64,000 bases of DNA from Eucommia ulmoides (GCA_016647705.1 CM028330.1:31576649-31640648), one strand, 5' to 3'. Positions 37,401-49,875 are shown, counted from the stretch's first letter. Program-made: numbers and translations. Notes: generated by a model from the letters alone, not told the origin.

Positions 37401-38449
37401 TGCACAGAGAACAGTAGGATTCAAGCAGAGATCTCTTATCCAAGGGGAGAGAGCTATTATTTGAGGAAGGAGATCCTCGCTCTGAAGGGAGAGGTCAGCA
37501 CAACACGCTCAGAGGTAGATCACCTTAGGGTTGACCTTCAGATCAAGGATGTTGCTCTCCAAGCGAAGGAGGATGCCCTCCAACACCTTTAAAGTAAGAG
37601 AAATCAACTCCCAGTTGAGCTAAACTAGGAGCAACTGAGGTCTATTGATCAGGCGCAAACGGTAGAGGGGTTGACGGCAGAGCTGGCGGCAAAGAGAAAG
37701 GAGATTGAGCAAAAGATCAAGGACTTGTAAGCAGAATTTAAAATTAGGTCAAAGAACATCTAGTTGGTGGGCTTCATCCACTACCAAAGTGTCACACCCT
37801 ACCTCGGACACCTGTCATGTGGGGCCGGCATGACGTAGACATGACACCGCCCAACTAACTAGCCAATCTCAATACGTCAATAATAAAATAGTAAATCTAT
37901 ACAACACATATAATAGTCTCATCTGATAGGGATACACCGTCCTGAATATAAATATAATCAAACAAATCCCCTGAACCTCACTTAGATTTTATTTTTGGTA
38001 TCTCGTCTCCAAATTTTTTCTCAAATGACTCCTTTGCGTGACCCGCATAACTCTATCTAGCGTCAGTAGGGGACCGACCGACTCCTAGCTATTTTACCTG
38101 CGAGTGTACTGCATTCTTAGTAAAAACATTTTTAAAATAATAATTCATTGTACAACATCTAAATAGATCAAGCACGAGTATAGAAACAGAACGTAACTAG
38201 TAAAATTCTCCATAATATAAGAAGTAAAAATAAAGCAATAAATATAAGTTCAATTCCAACCCATCTAGTAAAATAATACCAATCACCATAATAAACAATA
38301 AATCACCCAATATAAGTAAAATATCACATCTCAAACACACATCTCAAACCACCACTCCACCACAACACACACTGGCTACCCATAGTGATCGTTTTAACCT
38401 TACGATCGGGAGTTGCAATGGTACCGTAACATCCGTAGGAATGCCTTCC

Positions 38450-38740
38450 TATGAAATATCCGCACCTTTTTTGGGGAGAACTATAATCCACACCCCTTAC
38501 GGGGAGAACTATTCACATCCCATGGGAAGAATCCATACCCCTTACGGAGAGAACTAAAATCCACACCTCTTTCGGGGAGAAACCACACCCCTTGTAGGGA
38601 GAATAACTATGACATCGTCAAAATCATCAGTATGGTTAAAAATCCACATCCTTTATGGGAAGAAATATATTTTCACTCCCTATCGTTAAAAATCCACACC
38701 CCTTATGGGGAAAATATAAGCCACACCCTTTTCGGGAAGA
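38450..38740. repeat. Minisatellite in the long LTR
   Basis: About eight degenerate units of roughly 30 bp built on ATCCACACCCCTTACGGGGA and GAACTA. The matching place in the reverse copy (48100-48240) has related units with a CGGCGGAGTGAT core, so the array is ancestral to the family but has diverged. Confidence 0.7.
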
Positions 38741-39014
38741 ATTTCCAAAATCACGTTTTTCACTCTCCTTTTTAAAAGTACCACCAATTTCAGTAAAACC
38801 CATTTTTTTTTATCTTTGTACCACCGATTTCAATAAAAACCATTTCTCCCACCTTAGTTTTTAGAAAACCAAACATTCTTAGAAAACCAGTTACTTTCCA
38901 CTCTCTTTTAGAAACCAACACAATACCCCAAAAATTTATTTTACCAACTCACCCAAATACCTGCTTGATCCATATAATTTATAAAATCGTACAGTTTAAG
39001 TAAATCAATATTTC

Positions 39015-39017
<3 letters not shown>

Positions 39018-39081
<64 letters not shown>
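39018..39081. repeat. (TA)n microsatellite in long LTR copy 1
   Basis: A pure TA run about 1.23 kb from the LTR start. A TA run lies at the same relative place in the other copy. Confidence 0.9.
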
Positions 39082-39087
<6 letters not shown>

Positions 39088-40394
39088 TTTGGCAAGAAGA
39101 CAGTACATTTACCTCGTTATCCGCTCTCCAAAACCTTCACTGACCACACGCTATCGGGACACCGTGCCTGCAAGCCTAATAGTGACAGAGCCTAAATTAA
39201 TATCTTATCTAAAACATCCGAATCATGTAATGCATACCCTATATTCTGAATCATTACTATTCTATATACCACGTAATTAAAATTAATTAATCGTTACGAA
39301 ATTATTACGATTTTAGGATTTGTAACGCTAAATAAAATTTAATTTAACGAAAATTAATAATCGATTGAAATTTCACCTATTTCCGAATCGTTTGGTGACC
39401 ACGAGATGGGTTTTTGATTTTCAGTGGGGTGGTTTGTGTAATTCCCTTCTTTTTTTCTTTTTTCTCTTTCTTTCTCGCTCTGTACCAGCCGACGCTCTCT
39501 CTCTCTCTTTCATTTCTGTTTCAACCGCTGGCGACCTCGCACTCAGCCGACCCTCACCGCCAGCTCTGCACAACACACACCACCTATCAACAACCACCAT
39601 CGGCAATCCCATAACCGAACACACCCACCCACATGATCACAGATTTCTCTCTCTCTTACACACACACACACGCTGAAACTCACACACACACTCTGTCGTC
39701 GACGATACACACACATACATAAATACTTTGCCGGTGACCCAACAACACAGTCGACGACCATCATCAACCGAACACCCCTATGCAATGAACGAGCAGGAAA
39801 TACACACACACGCACGTCGGTCACCCACACAGACCAGACAACGGTCGCTGCCGATGACAAACACCGTCGACGCACCCGACTCACGCCACCGCCACCGCCA
39901 CCGCTGTTGATCGATAATCGACCCAACCCACACATACGCACACCAAAACAAACAAGGAACACACATACACACACACACTTACCATACACACACTCATCGA
40001 CCGAACATACACGATCGTCGACCTAAATAGCTCACCTACACAAAACACACACTGCCGAACGACTCCCCCACCACCATTAACTGAACGACGGCCACCTACC
40101 ACACACAATCAAAGAACCGAACGGCGACCCACTTCTCTCTCTCTCTTCTAAAATTTGATGGCGACACACCCTCATTCGACTACCGAACAGCCGACCAATA
40201 CCTCTGATCCTCTCTCTTTCTTCTCTGTTTTCTAGTTCTTCTTTTGAGATTTTTGGTGATCATTACATGCATGAACAATATTTATATGCATGTAACTAGT
40301 GGTCTAAGCATTGAGCTCCTCTTGCCACGTTGCCTGCTCCTCTCTCTCCTTCCGGCCGGCTGAGCTCACGATCACACACACATATGTGCACACA

Positions 40395-40403
40395 CAGACA
40401 CAG

Positions 40404-40466
<63 letters not shown>

Positions 40467-40468
40467 AT
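40395..40468. repeat. (CA)n(TA)n microsatellite
   Basis: CA dinucleotides followed by TA dinucleotides near the 3' end of long LTR copy 1. Confidence 0.9.
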
Positions 40469-42179
40469 TAAAAATAAACTTTTGTTAAATTACTCTTTTC
40501 TCCCCCTAACTTCTTAAAATCTTCATTTTAGTCCAAGTCCACTTTTAAGAATTTCTTAAATTGCAATTTCACTCTTGAAAGTTTTAATTAAAAGTTAAAT
40601 GTCAATTTACCTCCCAAAGTTTGGATTTAATATTTCTAAATTTGCGAATTGACCCCTAAATTTTTAATTTGAATTTTAATTGACCCAATTTCACCTCAAA
40701 TTGTCCCAGTTACTCTAAAATGCAACTAAAATGACGTACATGCTACGATTGAGGTCTTATATAAAGTCTGGTATTAAGAGAATGCCTAGGGGTAGACTTT
40801 TCCTTCTAGGAGGATTAACTGGAGAAAGAAGCAGAAGAAAAAGATGTTATTGATGAAGAGGAGGAATGTGCTAATGCTGAAGAAGATACACCTACTGAAG
40901 GTAAAGGGTTTCATTCAGAAACTCCTACATCCGTAGCTGAGGTGCCTGCAAATAGCTCAGATCCAAACCCTTTTGGTCATCTCACCCCAAGCTCAGATCA
41001 AGCTGATGTGTTAAAGCTCTCTCTCCAAACCCTTCTTGTAAGCTCGCCCCAAGCTTAGATCAAGCCCATGCATTGATGTTTCACATACATTTAACGTTTA
41101 CCTTTTTTGCTTAAGTCTCTAGAAAATCTTCTCATCTTTTCTCTCTCTTACCCCTTTCTTTTCTTAATCATGTTATGGACATCTCCAACCTCTTTTGCAG
41201 CCACACAAAATGAAAGGCAGCACGAGATTGAGCTAGAGAGAAACTTCGAGCTTTGATGACGACAGCAAAGATCCTTACTGACGAGCATCCTTGTCTCAGA
41301 GCCTTGGAGGATGCTTATGCAGTCTTCTAAGCTATGAAAGCGGTGCATTCCCATGCTATCTCATAGCTCCATGAATTCGGAGACCAGTTGAAGAAATCAC
41401 AAAGGGAGGCTCGGAACTGTCTGTTGACTTGTACTTTCACGAAGAGTATGTCGATTCCATGAAGGAGAAGTGGGACAAACTTTGGGAGAAGAATGAGGAG
41501 AAAAAGAAAACGATCTGAGAGTTGGTCCTCAAGATCAACCAGTATGAAGAACATGACTTGTACCTGTCTCACTCGGAATCTAAAGGGCTAGATCCCCAGC
41601 CTTGTCCTGGGTCGGACTAGCGCCACCCAATTAACCCTGGTTTTCACAGAAAAAGTTTCAAACGTTTTTTTTGTTTGTTGTATGACAAGCATTTTTCAAT
41701 TTTTTTTTTTTTTTTGTTAATGAAAAACAATGTGGGTTCTGATATATTTGTGTTGCCCCTGTGTTGTTTGTTTGTTGCCCTCATTCATAACTTTGTTAGT
41801 ATACTAAGCTAGTTATGAAGCAATTTAGGATTTTGGCTAGAGTAAATAAGACGTTTGAACACAAACATAATCACAGTATGCAAAGTCATAAAATGAAGTT
41901 AAATCAGATTTTACCATCAAAGGAATCCTTCCAATGAGAATTTCTCTTTCATCTTGTTCTATAACATCTTTCTCAAGATATTGTTCTTTTTCAGTGTTGA
42001 ACTTATCGCTCCTTAACATGGAGTTAGTGTAGGCTTTGAACAAGTGTTCTGGACTTTAATCTTGACTGAATAAGTAATTTGTTGTAGAAGAGAAGTCCAT
42101 ATTTAATGGAGTCATTGTAGGAGTTTATTTGGTGACTAATAAGTGTGCACTGACCACACATAGTTTTGAAAACTAAATG

Positions 42180-43060
42180 TTGTATATGGTGAACTGATCT
42201 ATTATTCTCTGTGAGTGAGCTGAGATATTTTACTGAGCGAGATGATCTACCATTCTTTGTGAGAAAGCTGAACTGCTTTGCTCAGTTATGTACGAGTGAG
42301 CTGATCTGTTCAGTTGATCGCATATAGTAAGTGAGCTGACTTGCTCTGCTTACTTTATTATGCTAAGTGTTTTTTGAGTAAGCTGATCTGTTATACTCAT
42401 TTGTGCATGAGTGAGTTGATCTGCTTTGCTCATGTTTGAGCTGATCTGCTCAATTGTTAGTAAGTGTGGTTTATGCTCTCCTCACTTTTGTCTTACACTT
42501 AATTTTTTTTTACATGCTAAGTGTTTTATGAGTAAACTGATTAGCTCTGCTCATCTGCGAATGAGTGAGCTGATATGTTCTGCTTAGTTATATATCAGTG
42601 AGTTGACATGCCCTCTTTACTTTTGTTTTACACTAACTTTTTTACATACTAAGTGATTTTTGAGTAAACTGATATACTTTGCTCAATTCTGAATGAGTGA
42701 GCTGATGTGTTCTGCTCAGTTATCTATGAGTGAGCTGACTTGCCCTCCTTACTTTTCTTTCACACTTAGTTTTTTTACATACTAAGTTATTTATAAGTAA
42801 ACTGATATGCTTTGCCCATTTGTGAATGAGTGAGCTGACGTGTTCTGCTCAGCTATCTATGAGTGAGCTGACTTGCCCTCCGCACTTTTATTTCATACTT
42901 AGTTTTTTTACATACTAAGTTATTTATAAGTAAACTGATCTGCTCTACTCATTTGTGCATGAGTGAGATGATCTGTTCTGCCAATATCTGAGCTGATCTA
43001 TTCTGCCAATATCTGAGCTGATCTGCTCAGTTACTTTACACTTGGTTTCAACACCAAATG
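42180..43060. repeat. Tandem repeat array in the Tat element 3' region
   Basis: Units of about 132-133 bp start at 42519, 42651, 42784 and 42917 (AAGT(G/T)ATTT...GAGTAAACTGAT), with a longer divergent unit at 42364 and partial units on both sides. Sub-motifs GAGTGAGCTGAT and CTGCTCA recur within units. The array sits between integrase and the antisense coding region, where Retand-type elements have an amplified tandem repeat. Confidence 0.85.
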
Positions 43061-43329
43061 CTTTTATACACTTAGTTTCAATTCACTAAATGTTTCTTAC
43101 ACTTGATTTAGATCAAAGTATGAAAAGAATAAGTGTTTGCAATAGTTGATGAAGAAAACTTTGTTTATTTGCTTCATTCAATAAATGCCTCACATAAAGA
43201 TAAAAAGAAATTTCAAAATTCAATAAAAAAAACATGAAATCTAGAAAGATAATAAATCTAATACGAAGTAATTTTGTAAGTGAGAGATGTTCCATGGCCT
43301 TGGGATTGCCACGCCATCCAGATCTTCCA

Positions 43330-44400
43330 TCCAGTAGATCACTGGCCCGTTTTCTCTAGTTACTTAGTAGGGGCCTTCGCAGTTAGGGGCTAGTTTTTCC
43401 AAATGAGCCTCTGGGCAATGCAACATTACTATTATGAGTACCATATTTCCTACTACAAAGTGTCTTGGACGTACTGCATGGTTAAACATCATTGCCACTC
43501 TTAACTTATAGGCTGCCATCCTCATTGTTGCCTTGTCATATATCTCTTCCAGCTGGTCTATCTCTTGTCGTATGGCTTCTACATTCTCCACAAGGTTGAT
43601 TGTGCCATCTTGTCTTGACGGTAATCCAATCTCCACTGGAACAACAACTTCAGTTCCTTAAGTCATGGAAAAGGGTATTTTTCTTGTGGTAGATGTTAGT
43701 GTGGTCTGGTAAGCCTACAATACTCCTAGTAGTTCCTCCACCCACTGGACTTTGGCATCATCCAGTCATTTCTTGAGTACTTCCTTGATAGAATGGTTTG
43801 TCACTTCATCGTGTCCTTTGGCTTGCAGATATACTAGGCCAGACATACGGTGTTGAGTTTTTTAGTTCATCGTACATCCATTCAACTTTGCCACCAGTAA
43901 ATGGTGTTTCGTTATCAAATATGAGTATCACTGGAATGCCGAAATGATATATCACATTATTCCAAAGAAAGTTATTCACTTAATTTTCTACTACTGTCAC
44001 GCAGGCTTCATCTTCAACCCACTTGGTAAAGTAGTCAATTACCACCAGTAAGTATTTTTTGTTCCCTGACACTGGGGTGAATAACCCTAGCACATCCATT
44101 TTCCATTGAGCAAATGGCCATAGGCTGGTTATTTGTGTCTATCGTTGAGCTGGGACTTAGATATAATTGGAGAACTGTTAGCACTTATCGCATTTCTTGA
44201 TGTATTCTTGCATATCAATGCGCATTGTTGGCCAATAGTATCCAATTCTTAGTACTTTGTGCACCAAGGTTCTTTATTCTTGACAATTTCTGCAAACCTC
44301 TTCATGGATCTCTTGTAGGACATAGATGGCATCTTTTGGTCCTAAACAATGAAATAGAGGTTGACCATCGTGTATACTCAGTTTATCTGATTGACCACTA
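43330..44400 (-). mobile_element. Integrase part of the Tat element (fossil)
   Basis: The minus strand shows an HHCC-like start, the core (WPFAQWKMDVLG, DYFTKWVE) and a C-terminal part (VAMMFNHAVRPRHFVVGNMV) as in gypsy integrases. It ends near 43330 just before the tandem-repeat array. Broken. Confidence 0.75.
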
Positions 44401-44449
44401 GTTATGAGTTTGATCTCACCTCCAGATTCAAGGATCCTAATTCTTTAGC

Positions 44450-45100
44450 GAGAGTCAGCCCAATAATTACCGCTTCATATTTTACTTCGTTGTTGGAGGT
44501 TCAAAAACCAAGCTACACTGCTCTTTCAAGCCGACCACCTTCGGGTTTTTGTAGGACCATGCCTACGCCACACCCCTTTATATTTAAGGCTCTATAAACC
44601 CACAACTTCCATAGTGTAGCTGACTGATCAGGGCACTCCCCATCTTCCGTTACAGTTTCACCCATAGGAGTCAACTCAGCAATAAAGTCTGCCAGGACTT
44701 GCCCTTTGATTGCAGTTCTGGGTTTATACTTAATGAAGAACTCACCAGGCTCTACTGCCCACTTCATGAGCCGTCCAGAAGCCTTTGTCTATACATTACT
44801 GCTTTGAGGGCATAAGAAGTCAGCATGTTGATTGCATGTGCTTGAAAATATGGTTTGAGCTTTCGAGCTGAAGTCACCAGATCCAGGGCGAGTGTTTCTA
44901 GTACAGTATAACAAGTCTCTGTTGGGACTAATGACTTGTTGATGTAATAAACTGATCTTTCCTCTCTTGGGGTGATCTTTCACCAGTTCTGCGCTTACTG
45001 CAACTAAGGTCATCGTCAAGTATAAATAAAGCTCATCCCCTGGGTTTACTTTTGCTAGCGTTTCGATTGAGCCCAGGTAGTCCTTTATGGATTGCAACAC
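44450..45100 (-). mobile_element. RNase H part of the Tat element (fossil)
   Basis: The minus strand carries the RT-RNase H connection and a second RNase H-type segment: KGQVLADFIAELTP, then KGCGVGMVLQKPEGGRLERA. The VLADFIAE word is characteristic of Tat-lineage pol. Broken. Confidence 0.8.
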
Positions 45101-45136
45101 TCGTTCATAGTCTTCATCCAGCTGAAAGTTTTTGCT

Positions 45137-46029
45137 TTATTTCAAGATTTTGAAGAAAGAGACACACCTATCAGTTAACTTGGAAATGAATCTATTTAGG
45201 GCTGCCAACCTTCCTGTCAGCACTTGGACTTCTCTTATAGTTGTAGGGGACTTTATATTTTGGACAACTTTTATCTGCCCCGAATCCACCATGATGCCTG
45301 ACTGGTTCACCACAAAGCCAAGAAATTTGCTAAATGCAACACCAAAAGTGTATTTTTCTGGGTTCAACTTCATATTGAACTTCCTCAGTATAGCAAAAGC
45401 TTCTTCCCAATGCGGTAGGTGGTCCTCCTTCTTAGCGATTTTGACCAGCATGTCGTCTATGTAGACCTCTATAGTTGCTCTAATTTGATCTTGGAACATA
45501 CAGTTCACCAGTCGTTGATAGATTGCTCCTGTATTTCTCAAGCCAAATGGCATTACTTTGTAGCAGTAAGTACTTCTTAGAGTGATGAATGTTGTCCCTT
45601 ACTCATTTTTCTTATTCATGTGGATTATATTGTTGCCCGAGTATGCATCCATCATGGTCAGCCGTTGATGCCCTGCTGTTGCATCCATCATCTGATCTAT
45701 CCTTGGCATTAGGTAGCAGTCCTTTGGGCATTGCCTGGTTGAGGTCAGTGAAGTCCACACACATTCTCCCCTTTATATTCTTCTTCTTGATAAGAACTGG
45801 GTTGGCCAACCATTTTGGGTATATCACGTTCTTCATGTGGCCAATTGAAAGCAACCTCTACACATCAGATTTGATCACCTTTTCCTTTTTAGGACTAAAT
45901 GTCATTCTCTTTTGCCTGACCGATGGGTAAGACCTGGAAATATCAAGTTGGTAGACTGCCACATCAAGGTTGATATCCTTCATATCCCCTATCATTAGTT
46001 TCTGAGCTCCTGTTTTTGAAAGTGACTTC
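45137..46029 (-). mobile_element. Reverse transcriptase part of the Tat element (fossil)
   Basis: The minus strand encodes gypsy RT motifs: KNVIYPKWLANPVLIKKKN, CVDFTDLNQAMPK, MPFGLRNTGAIYQRL and the catalytic box YIDDMLVK, then LNPEKYTFGV and FLGFVV. A solo LTR interrupts between protease and RT at 46035. Broken. Confidence 0.85.
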
Positions 46030-46034
46030 CCATA

Positions 46035-47625
46035 TGTAAGACCTCAATCGTAGCACGTACGTCATTTTAGTTGCATTTTAGAGTAATTGGAGAAATTTAG
46101 AGTGAAATTGGGTCAATTAAAATTCAAATTAAAAATTTAGGGGTCAATTCGCAAATTGAGAAACATTAAATTCAAATTTTGGGAGGTAAATTGACATTTA
46201 ATTTTTAATTAAAACTTTTAAGGATGAAATTACCATTTTAGAAACCCATAAATTGTGAATTGAACTAAAAAGTAGAGTTACAGAAATTAGGGGGAGAAAA
46301 GAGTAATTAAATCAAAAGATTATTATATAATATATAACTATGAGTATGTGGGTTGTTACCGTGAGATTCAGTCGACGGGCAGAGGATCGGTGAAGTGGAC
46401 GACGTGGCAATTGTGGATCAAAGCCTCATCCACTACTTGCATGTATATATATAGGACTCACTCACGCAAGAAGGATCGAGAAGCTTAAGTAGGAAAAATT
46501 CAAAAATCTAGAGAGAGAGAGAGAGAGGGAATCGAAGTTCGGGTGTGGTGTTCTGATCGGCCGGCGACTGTGGGAAAGTGTGGGTGTGTGCGCGTTTTTT
46601 TGTCATTGATGGTCGGTTATATGGTTGCCGGCAGTGGGACGTCTTCAGTGTATGCGTGTGCTTGGGTGAGTTGTCGGATTATTGCGGTGGCGTTTTGTTC
46701 ACCGGTGTATATGGGTAAGCTCTGTTTTGTTTGTGATAGTGTGTGTGTGTTACTGTGTGTCCCGTTGACGGTGTGTGTGATTGTGGAGTGCACGCGTCAT
46801 CGCCGGAAGGGGGGCCGTCGGTCCGGTGGGTGTATGTGACCGTTGAAGGTGGGTATGTGGTCAACCCTGTTCAGGCGTGTATTCCTCTGAGGGTTGTTGT
46901 TTGTAGGTGTGATGGTTGTTGAATGGGTGTGGGCAGCATGGGTCGCCGACGGTGTATTACCGTTCGATTGTGTGTGTGTGTGTGTTTCAGCGGTGTGTTC
47001 CACCATTGATCCGACAAGCTATACATATGGATGTGTGTGTGTGTGTTGTGTCTGCTGCTATGTGTGTGTGTATATTGATCGCCGACAACCTAAAAGGGAG
47101 AGAGCTGGTGGGGGTGGTGAGAGTTGATTGGCGGCAGGGAACCCAACAAGCAAAACAGAACAGAAAAGGGAAAAGAAAGAAGAAAATGAGAAGAAGGCAA
47201 AAAAATTACACAAATAACCCCAACAGAATTCAAAATCCATCTCGTGACCCGTGAACGATTCGAAACAGGTAAAATTTAAGTCGATTACTATTTTCGTTAA
47301 ATTGAATTCTTAGCAAACGGGATTATAATTTTGGAATCGTTAATTCTAATAAATGTTGACACCGTCCATATTAACAAATGCGTACAGTAATTATTAACGA
47401 AACGGAATTTACCGAATAATAATTTTTCATGATAAAAATGTGGGGACGGAGAAATTGTGAAATTTAGGGCCTACATTTCTTGATTAGGTTATTTTAAATA
47501 GATTATTAATTTAGGCCATATCACTATTAGGTTCGCAAGCACCGGAGTCTTGGTAGAGTATAGTCGATAAAGGCTTTTGGGAGCGGATCACCAGGTGAAT
47601 GTACTGTTTTCTTACCAAACTATTT

Positions 47626-47685
<60 letters not shown>

Positions 47686-48906
47686 AAATATGTGTTTATT
47701 TAAATTGTATGAATTTATAAATGATATGGATCAAGCAGGATTTGGGTGAGTTAGTAAATTAAATTTTTGAAAGATTTCGATGGTTTTCGAAATGAAGCTG
47801 AAAATGATTTTTTGTTGGATTTGGTGAAATCAGACGGTGTTTTTAAAAGAGAATAGAAAATATCTGTTTTTCTCAAAATGCCTGGTTTTCGAAAAAAAAA
47901 ATAAAGGGTGGAAAAGTAGTTTGGATAAAATCAGACGTTTTCTTTAAAAGAAAGTGTGAGATATGATTTTTGGATTCAAAAGTTGGTTTTGAGGAAAAGA
48001 GATAGATGTGGTGATTTGACGATGTTGAGTAGACGATATTTATTGAGTTGTGATTCGATGATGTTGTATTTGATTTGACGATGCCATAGTATTTATCTGT
48101 TTCGGTAGTGTGAGGTTATCCTCTTCGGCAGAGTGATGTTATCCGCTACGGCGGAGTGATTTTATCTGCTTCGGTAGAGTGATGTTAGACGTTTATACTG
48201 CGCAGCGATTATCCGCTTCGGCGGAGTGATGGGTGTTTATAGGAAGGCATATTCTATGGATGGTACGGTACCGTTGCAAACTCCCGATCGTGAGGTTAAA
48301 ACGATCACTAGGGCTGGCCAGTGTGTGTGTTTGAGGTGTGTGTTTGAGATGTGTGCTTGGAATGTGGTGTTGTACGTATATTGGTTGATTTGATATTTAT
48401 TATCATGGTAATTAGTATGATTTTTATATTAGTTGGATTTGAATGAAACTTAATTATGTCGCTTTATTTTCCCTGCTCATATACTGGGGGTTTTACGAGT
48501 TATGTGGTATTTATAAACTTACGCTTGATCCATTTAGATGTTGTAGAATGAGTTTTTATTATTAAAAATATCTTTACTAAGAAAGCAGTACACTCGTAGG
48601 TGAAGCAGTTAGGAGTCGGTCCCCCTACTGGCGCTAGGTAGAGTCCTACGATGGAATCGTGTGGAGGGTTGAGATGAGCTTTATGAGGCGAACTATGAGG
48701 GGTTCATGGTATTATATTTTGTCGTTAGTATAGTTGAGGAACGGGTGTGTTCCCATAACAGAAATATGTGTAGTTTCATATAGATAATGGTTTATTTATA
48801 TAAATGCATATTGTCGTGTAATAGATGGTTGGTTGGATGTTTTCGGTGATGTCATGGTGTCGTCACGCCAGCCCGAGATATCGGTATTTCAGGACGGGTC
48901 CTGACA
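46035..48906 (-). mobile_element. Solo LTR of the long-LTR family (copy 2) in the Tat element
   Basis: The 2,872 bp unit runs from TGTAAGACCTCAATCG to ...GGTCCTGACA with a perfect TSD CCATA (46030-46034 and 48907-48911). It is the reverse of 37790-40761 and splits the Tat protease from RT. It contains GT-rich stretches (46570-47070), a (TA)n run (47631-47681) and degenerate minisatellite units (48100-48240). No coding is present; its open frames (46543-47254) lie in GT-rich sequence. Confidence 0.85.
47631..47681. repeat. (TA)n microsatellite in long LTR copy 2
   Basis: About 1.23 kb from the LTR start in LTR orientation, the same place as in copy 1. Confidence 0.9.
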
Positions 48907-48911
48907 CCATA

Positions 48912-49348
48912 AATGATCCACAGGTTGGAGAACACTGAGGTATTTTCTGAAATCATTGATCTCATGAGCTGAGCTATTCAACGGAGCTTCTTCTTGCTCT
49001 AACTTTAATTGCTATAAGGTCTTTTTCTTTCCCTTTATAGCTACTGCAAAGCGCTGCCTTGATACCACCTGGTCTTCACGTATCACCGCCACTAAGTCAT
49101 CATTTGTATAATTGATGCATTGGTGGTACGTTGATGCCACTACCTTTATTGCATACATCCATGGTTATCTCAATATTGCATTGTATGGAGATGAAGAGTC
49201 TATCACCATGAACTCTGTGGCTTTCGTGTACCCATTCTTCTCTTTGTTTGTTGTGACTGACAAAGTGATATTTTCTCTAGGAGAGCTAAGGTCTCTATTG
49301 AAACCTACCATGATAGTATGAGTCGAGCTAACATTTGAACTGGGCACT
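48912..49348 (-). mobile_element. Protease C-terminal part of the Tat element (fossil)
   Basis: The minus strand carries the PR segment SSPYNAILRRPWMYAIKVV followed by STYHQ, typical of Tat/gypsy polyproteins just after the DTG region. It is bounded by the LTR element on one side and a solo LTR on the other. Confidence 0.75.
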
Positions 49349-49577
49349 CCTATTGATAGGTGTGATCCACCTACGTATTTTTAAACCGAATTAAGTTAGT
49401 TTTTGAGTATTTATATAGTATTTTATTATGTTTTAATTAGTTTTTATCCTTTTTTATTAAATCAGGTGTGTGGGGGTAAAAAGACAGGAAACTGAAGCGA
49501 AAACAATGGGATCGAACCAAAAGCGAACGAAGTTACGGTGGATAAACAAGCTCAGAGGCTAAATTATGAAATAGGAC

Positions 49578-49830
49578 CACCGCCTAGGCGGTGAAGAAAG
49601 CTGAGAAAAGAGCAAATATTACTAATGGACTACCGCCTAGGCGGAAATTATTCTGCCTAGGCAGAAATCCAGCCGAGAAATCAAAGATAGGCTACTGACA
49701 GCCCACCGCCTAGGCGAAAATTCCTCTGCCTAGGCGAAAATCCAGCAGAATGTTCTTCCACGTCCACTGCCTACTTCACCGCCTAGGCGATTAGCCGAAT
49801 TGACCTAACTCCGCCTAAGGCGGAAACCCT
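49578..49830. repeat. Palindrome cluster in U3 of the Athila-like LTR
   Basis: Repeated self-complementary words: CACCGCCTAGGCGGTG (49578-49593), CCGCCTAGGCGG (49633-49644), TCTGCCTAGGCAGA (49652-49665), then CCGCCTAGGCG variants at about 49704, 49779 and 49818. The cluster ends about 50 bp upstream of the TATA-like TATAAATA (49876-49883). A matching, partly decayed cluster lies at 53120-53345 in the 3' LTR. Confidence 0.85.
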
Positions 49831-49875
49831 CTGCACAACCTTGATATTTATTTAGATATTTTGAGATATTTTGGC

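Larger units (their letters stand above)
37790..40761 (+). mobile_element. Solo LTR of a long-LTR family (copy 1) in the Tat element
   Basis: The 2,972 bp unit runs from TGTCACACCCTACC to ...GATTGAGGTCTTATA with flanks CAAAG and TAAAG (imperfect TSD). It is homologous in reverse to 46035-48906. It holds a minisatellite (about 38450-38740), a (TA)n tract (39018-39081) and CA-rich stretches (39655-39990, 40375-40450). Open frames in the CA-rich parts are low-complexity artefacts. No internal region is present. The superfamily is not resolved from the LTR alone. Confidence 0.75.
35460..41620 (+). mobile_element. Antisense coding region of the Tat element (fossil)
   Basis: The strand opposite gag-pol, between the tandem array and the 3' LTR, keeps protein-like sequence: a WYLFFKDNLEFSLEEIG-type segment near 36130, a basic Ser-rich linker (KRKRLVKKSSRPSEQSSTQ, 36480), and long coiled-coil segments (LMHKLIESSHLEEDLSAIQE at 37220; LRKEILALKGEVSTTRSEVD at 37460) and acidic and coiled-coil sequence at 40820-41620. 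Tat-lineage elements such as Retand and Grande are known to carry an antisense ORF here. It is broken, and one solo LTR lies inside it (37790-40761). Confidence 0.7.

Noticed and set aside
39365-40517. Open frames rich in Thr, His, Val and Cys
   Set aside because: They come from CA/GT-rich sequence in a non-coding LTR; both strands are open for the same reason (also 46543-47254).
42180-43060. Regular direct repeats as a CRISPR-like array
   Set aside because: The 132-bp units are contiguous with no unique spacers, in a plant retroelement.
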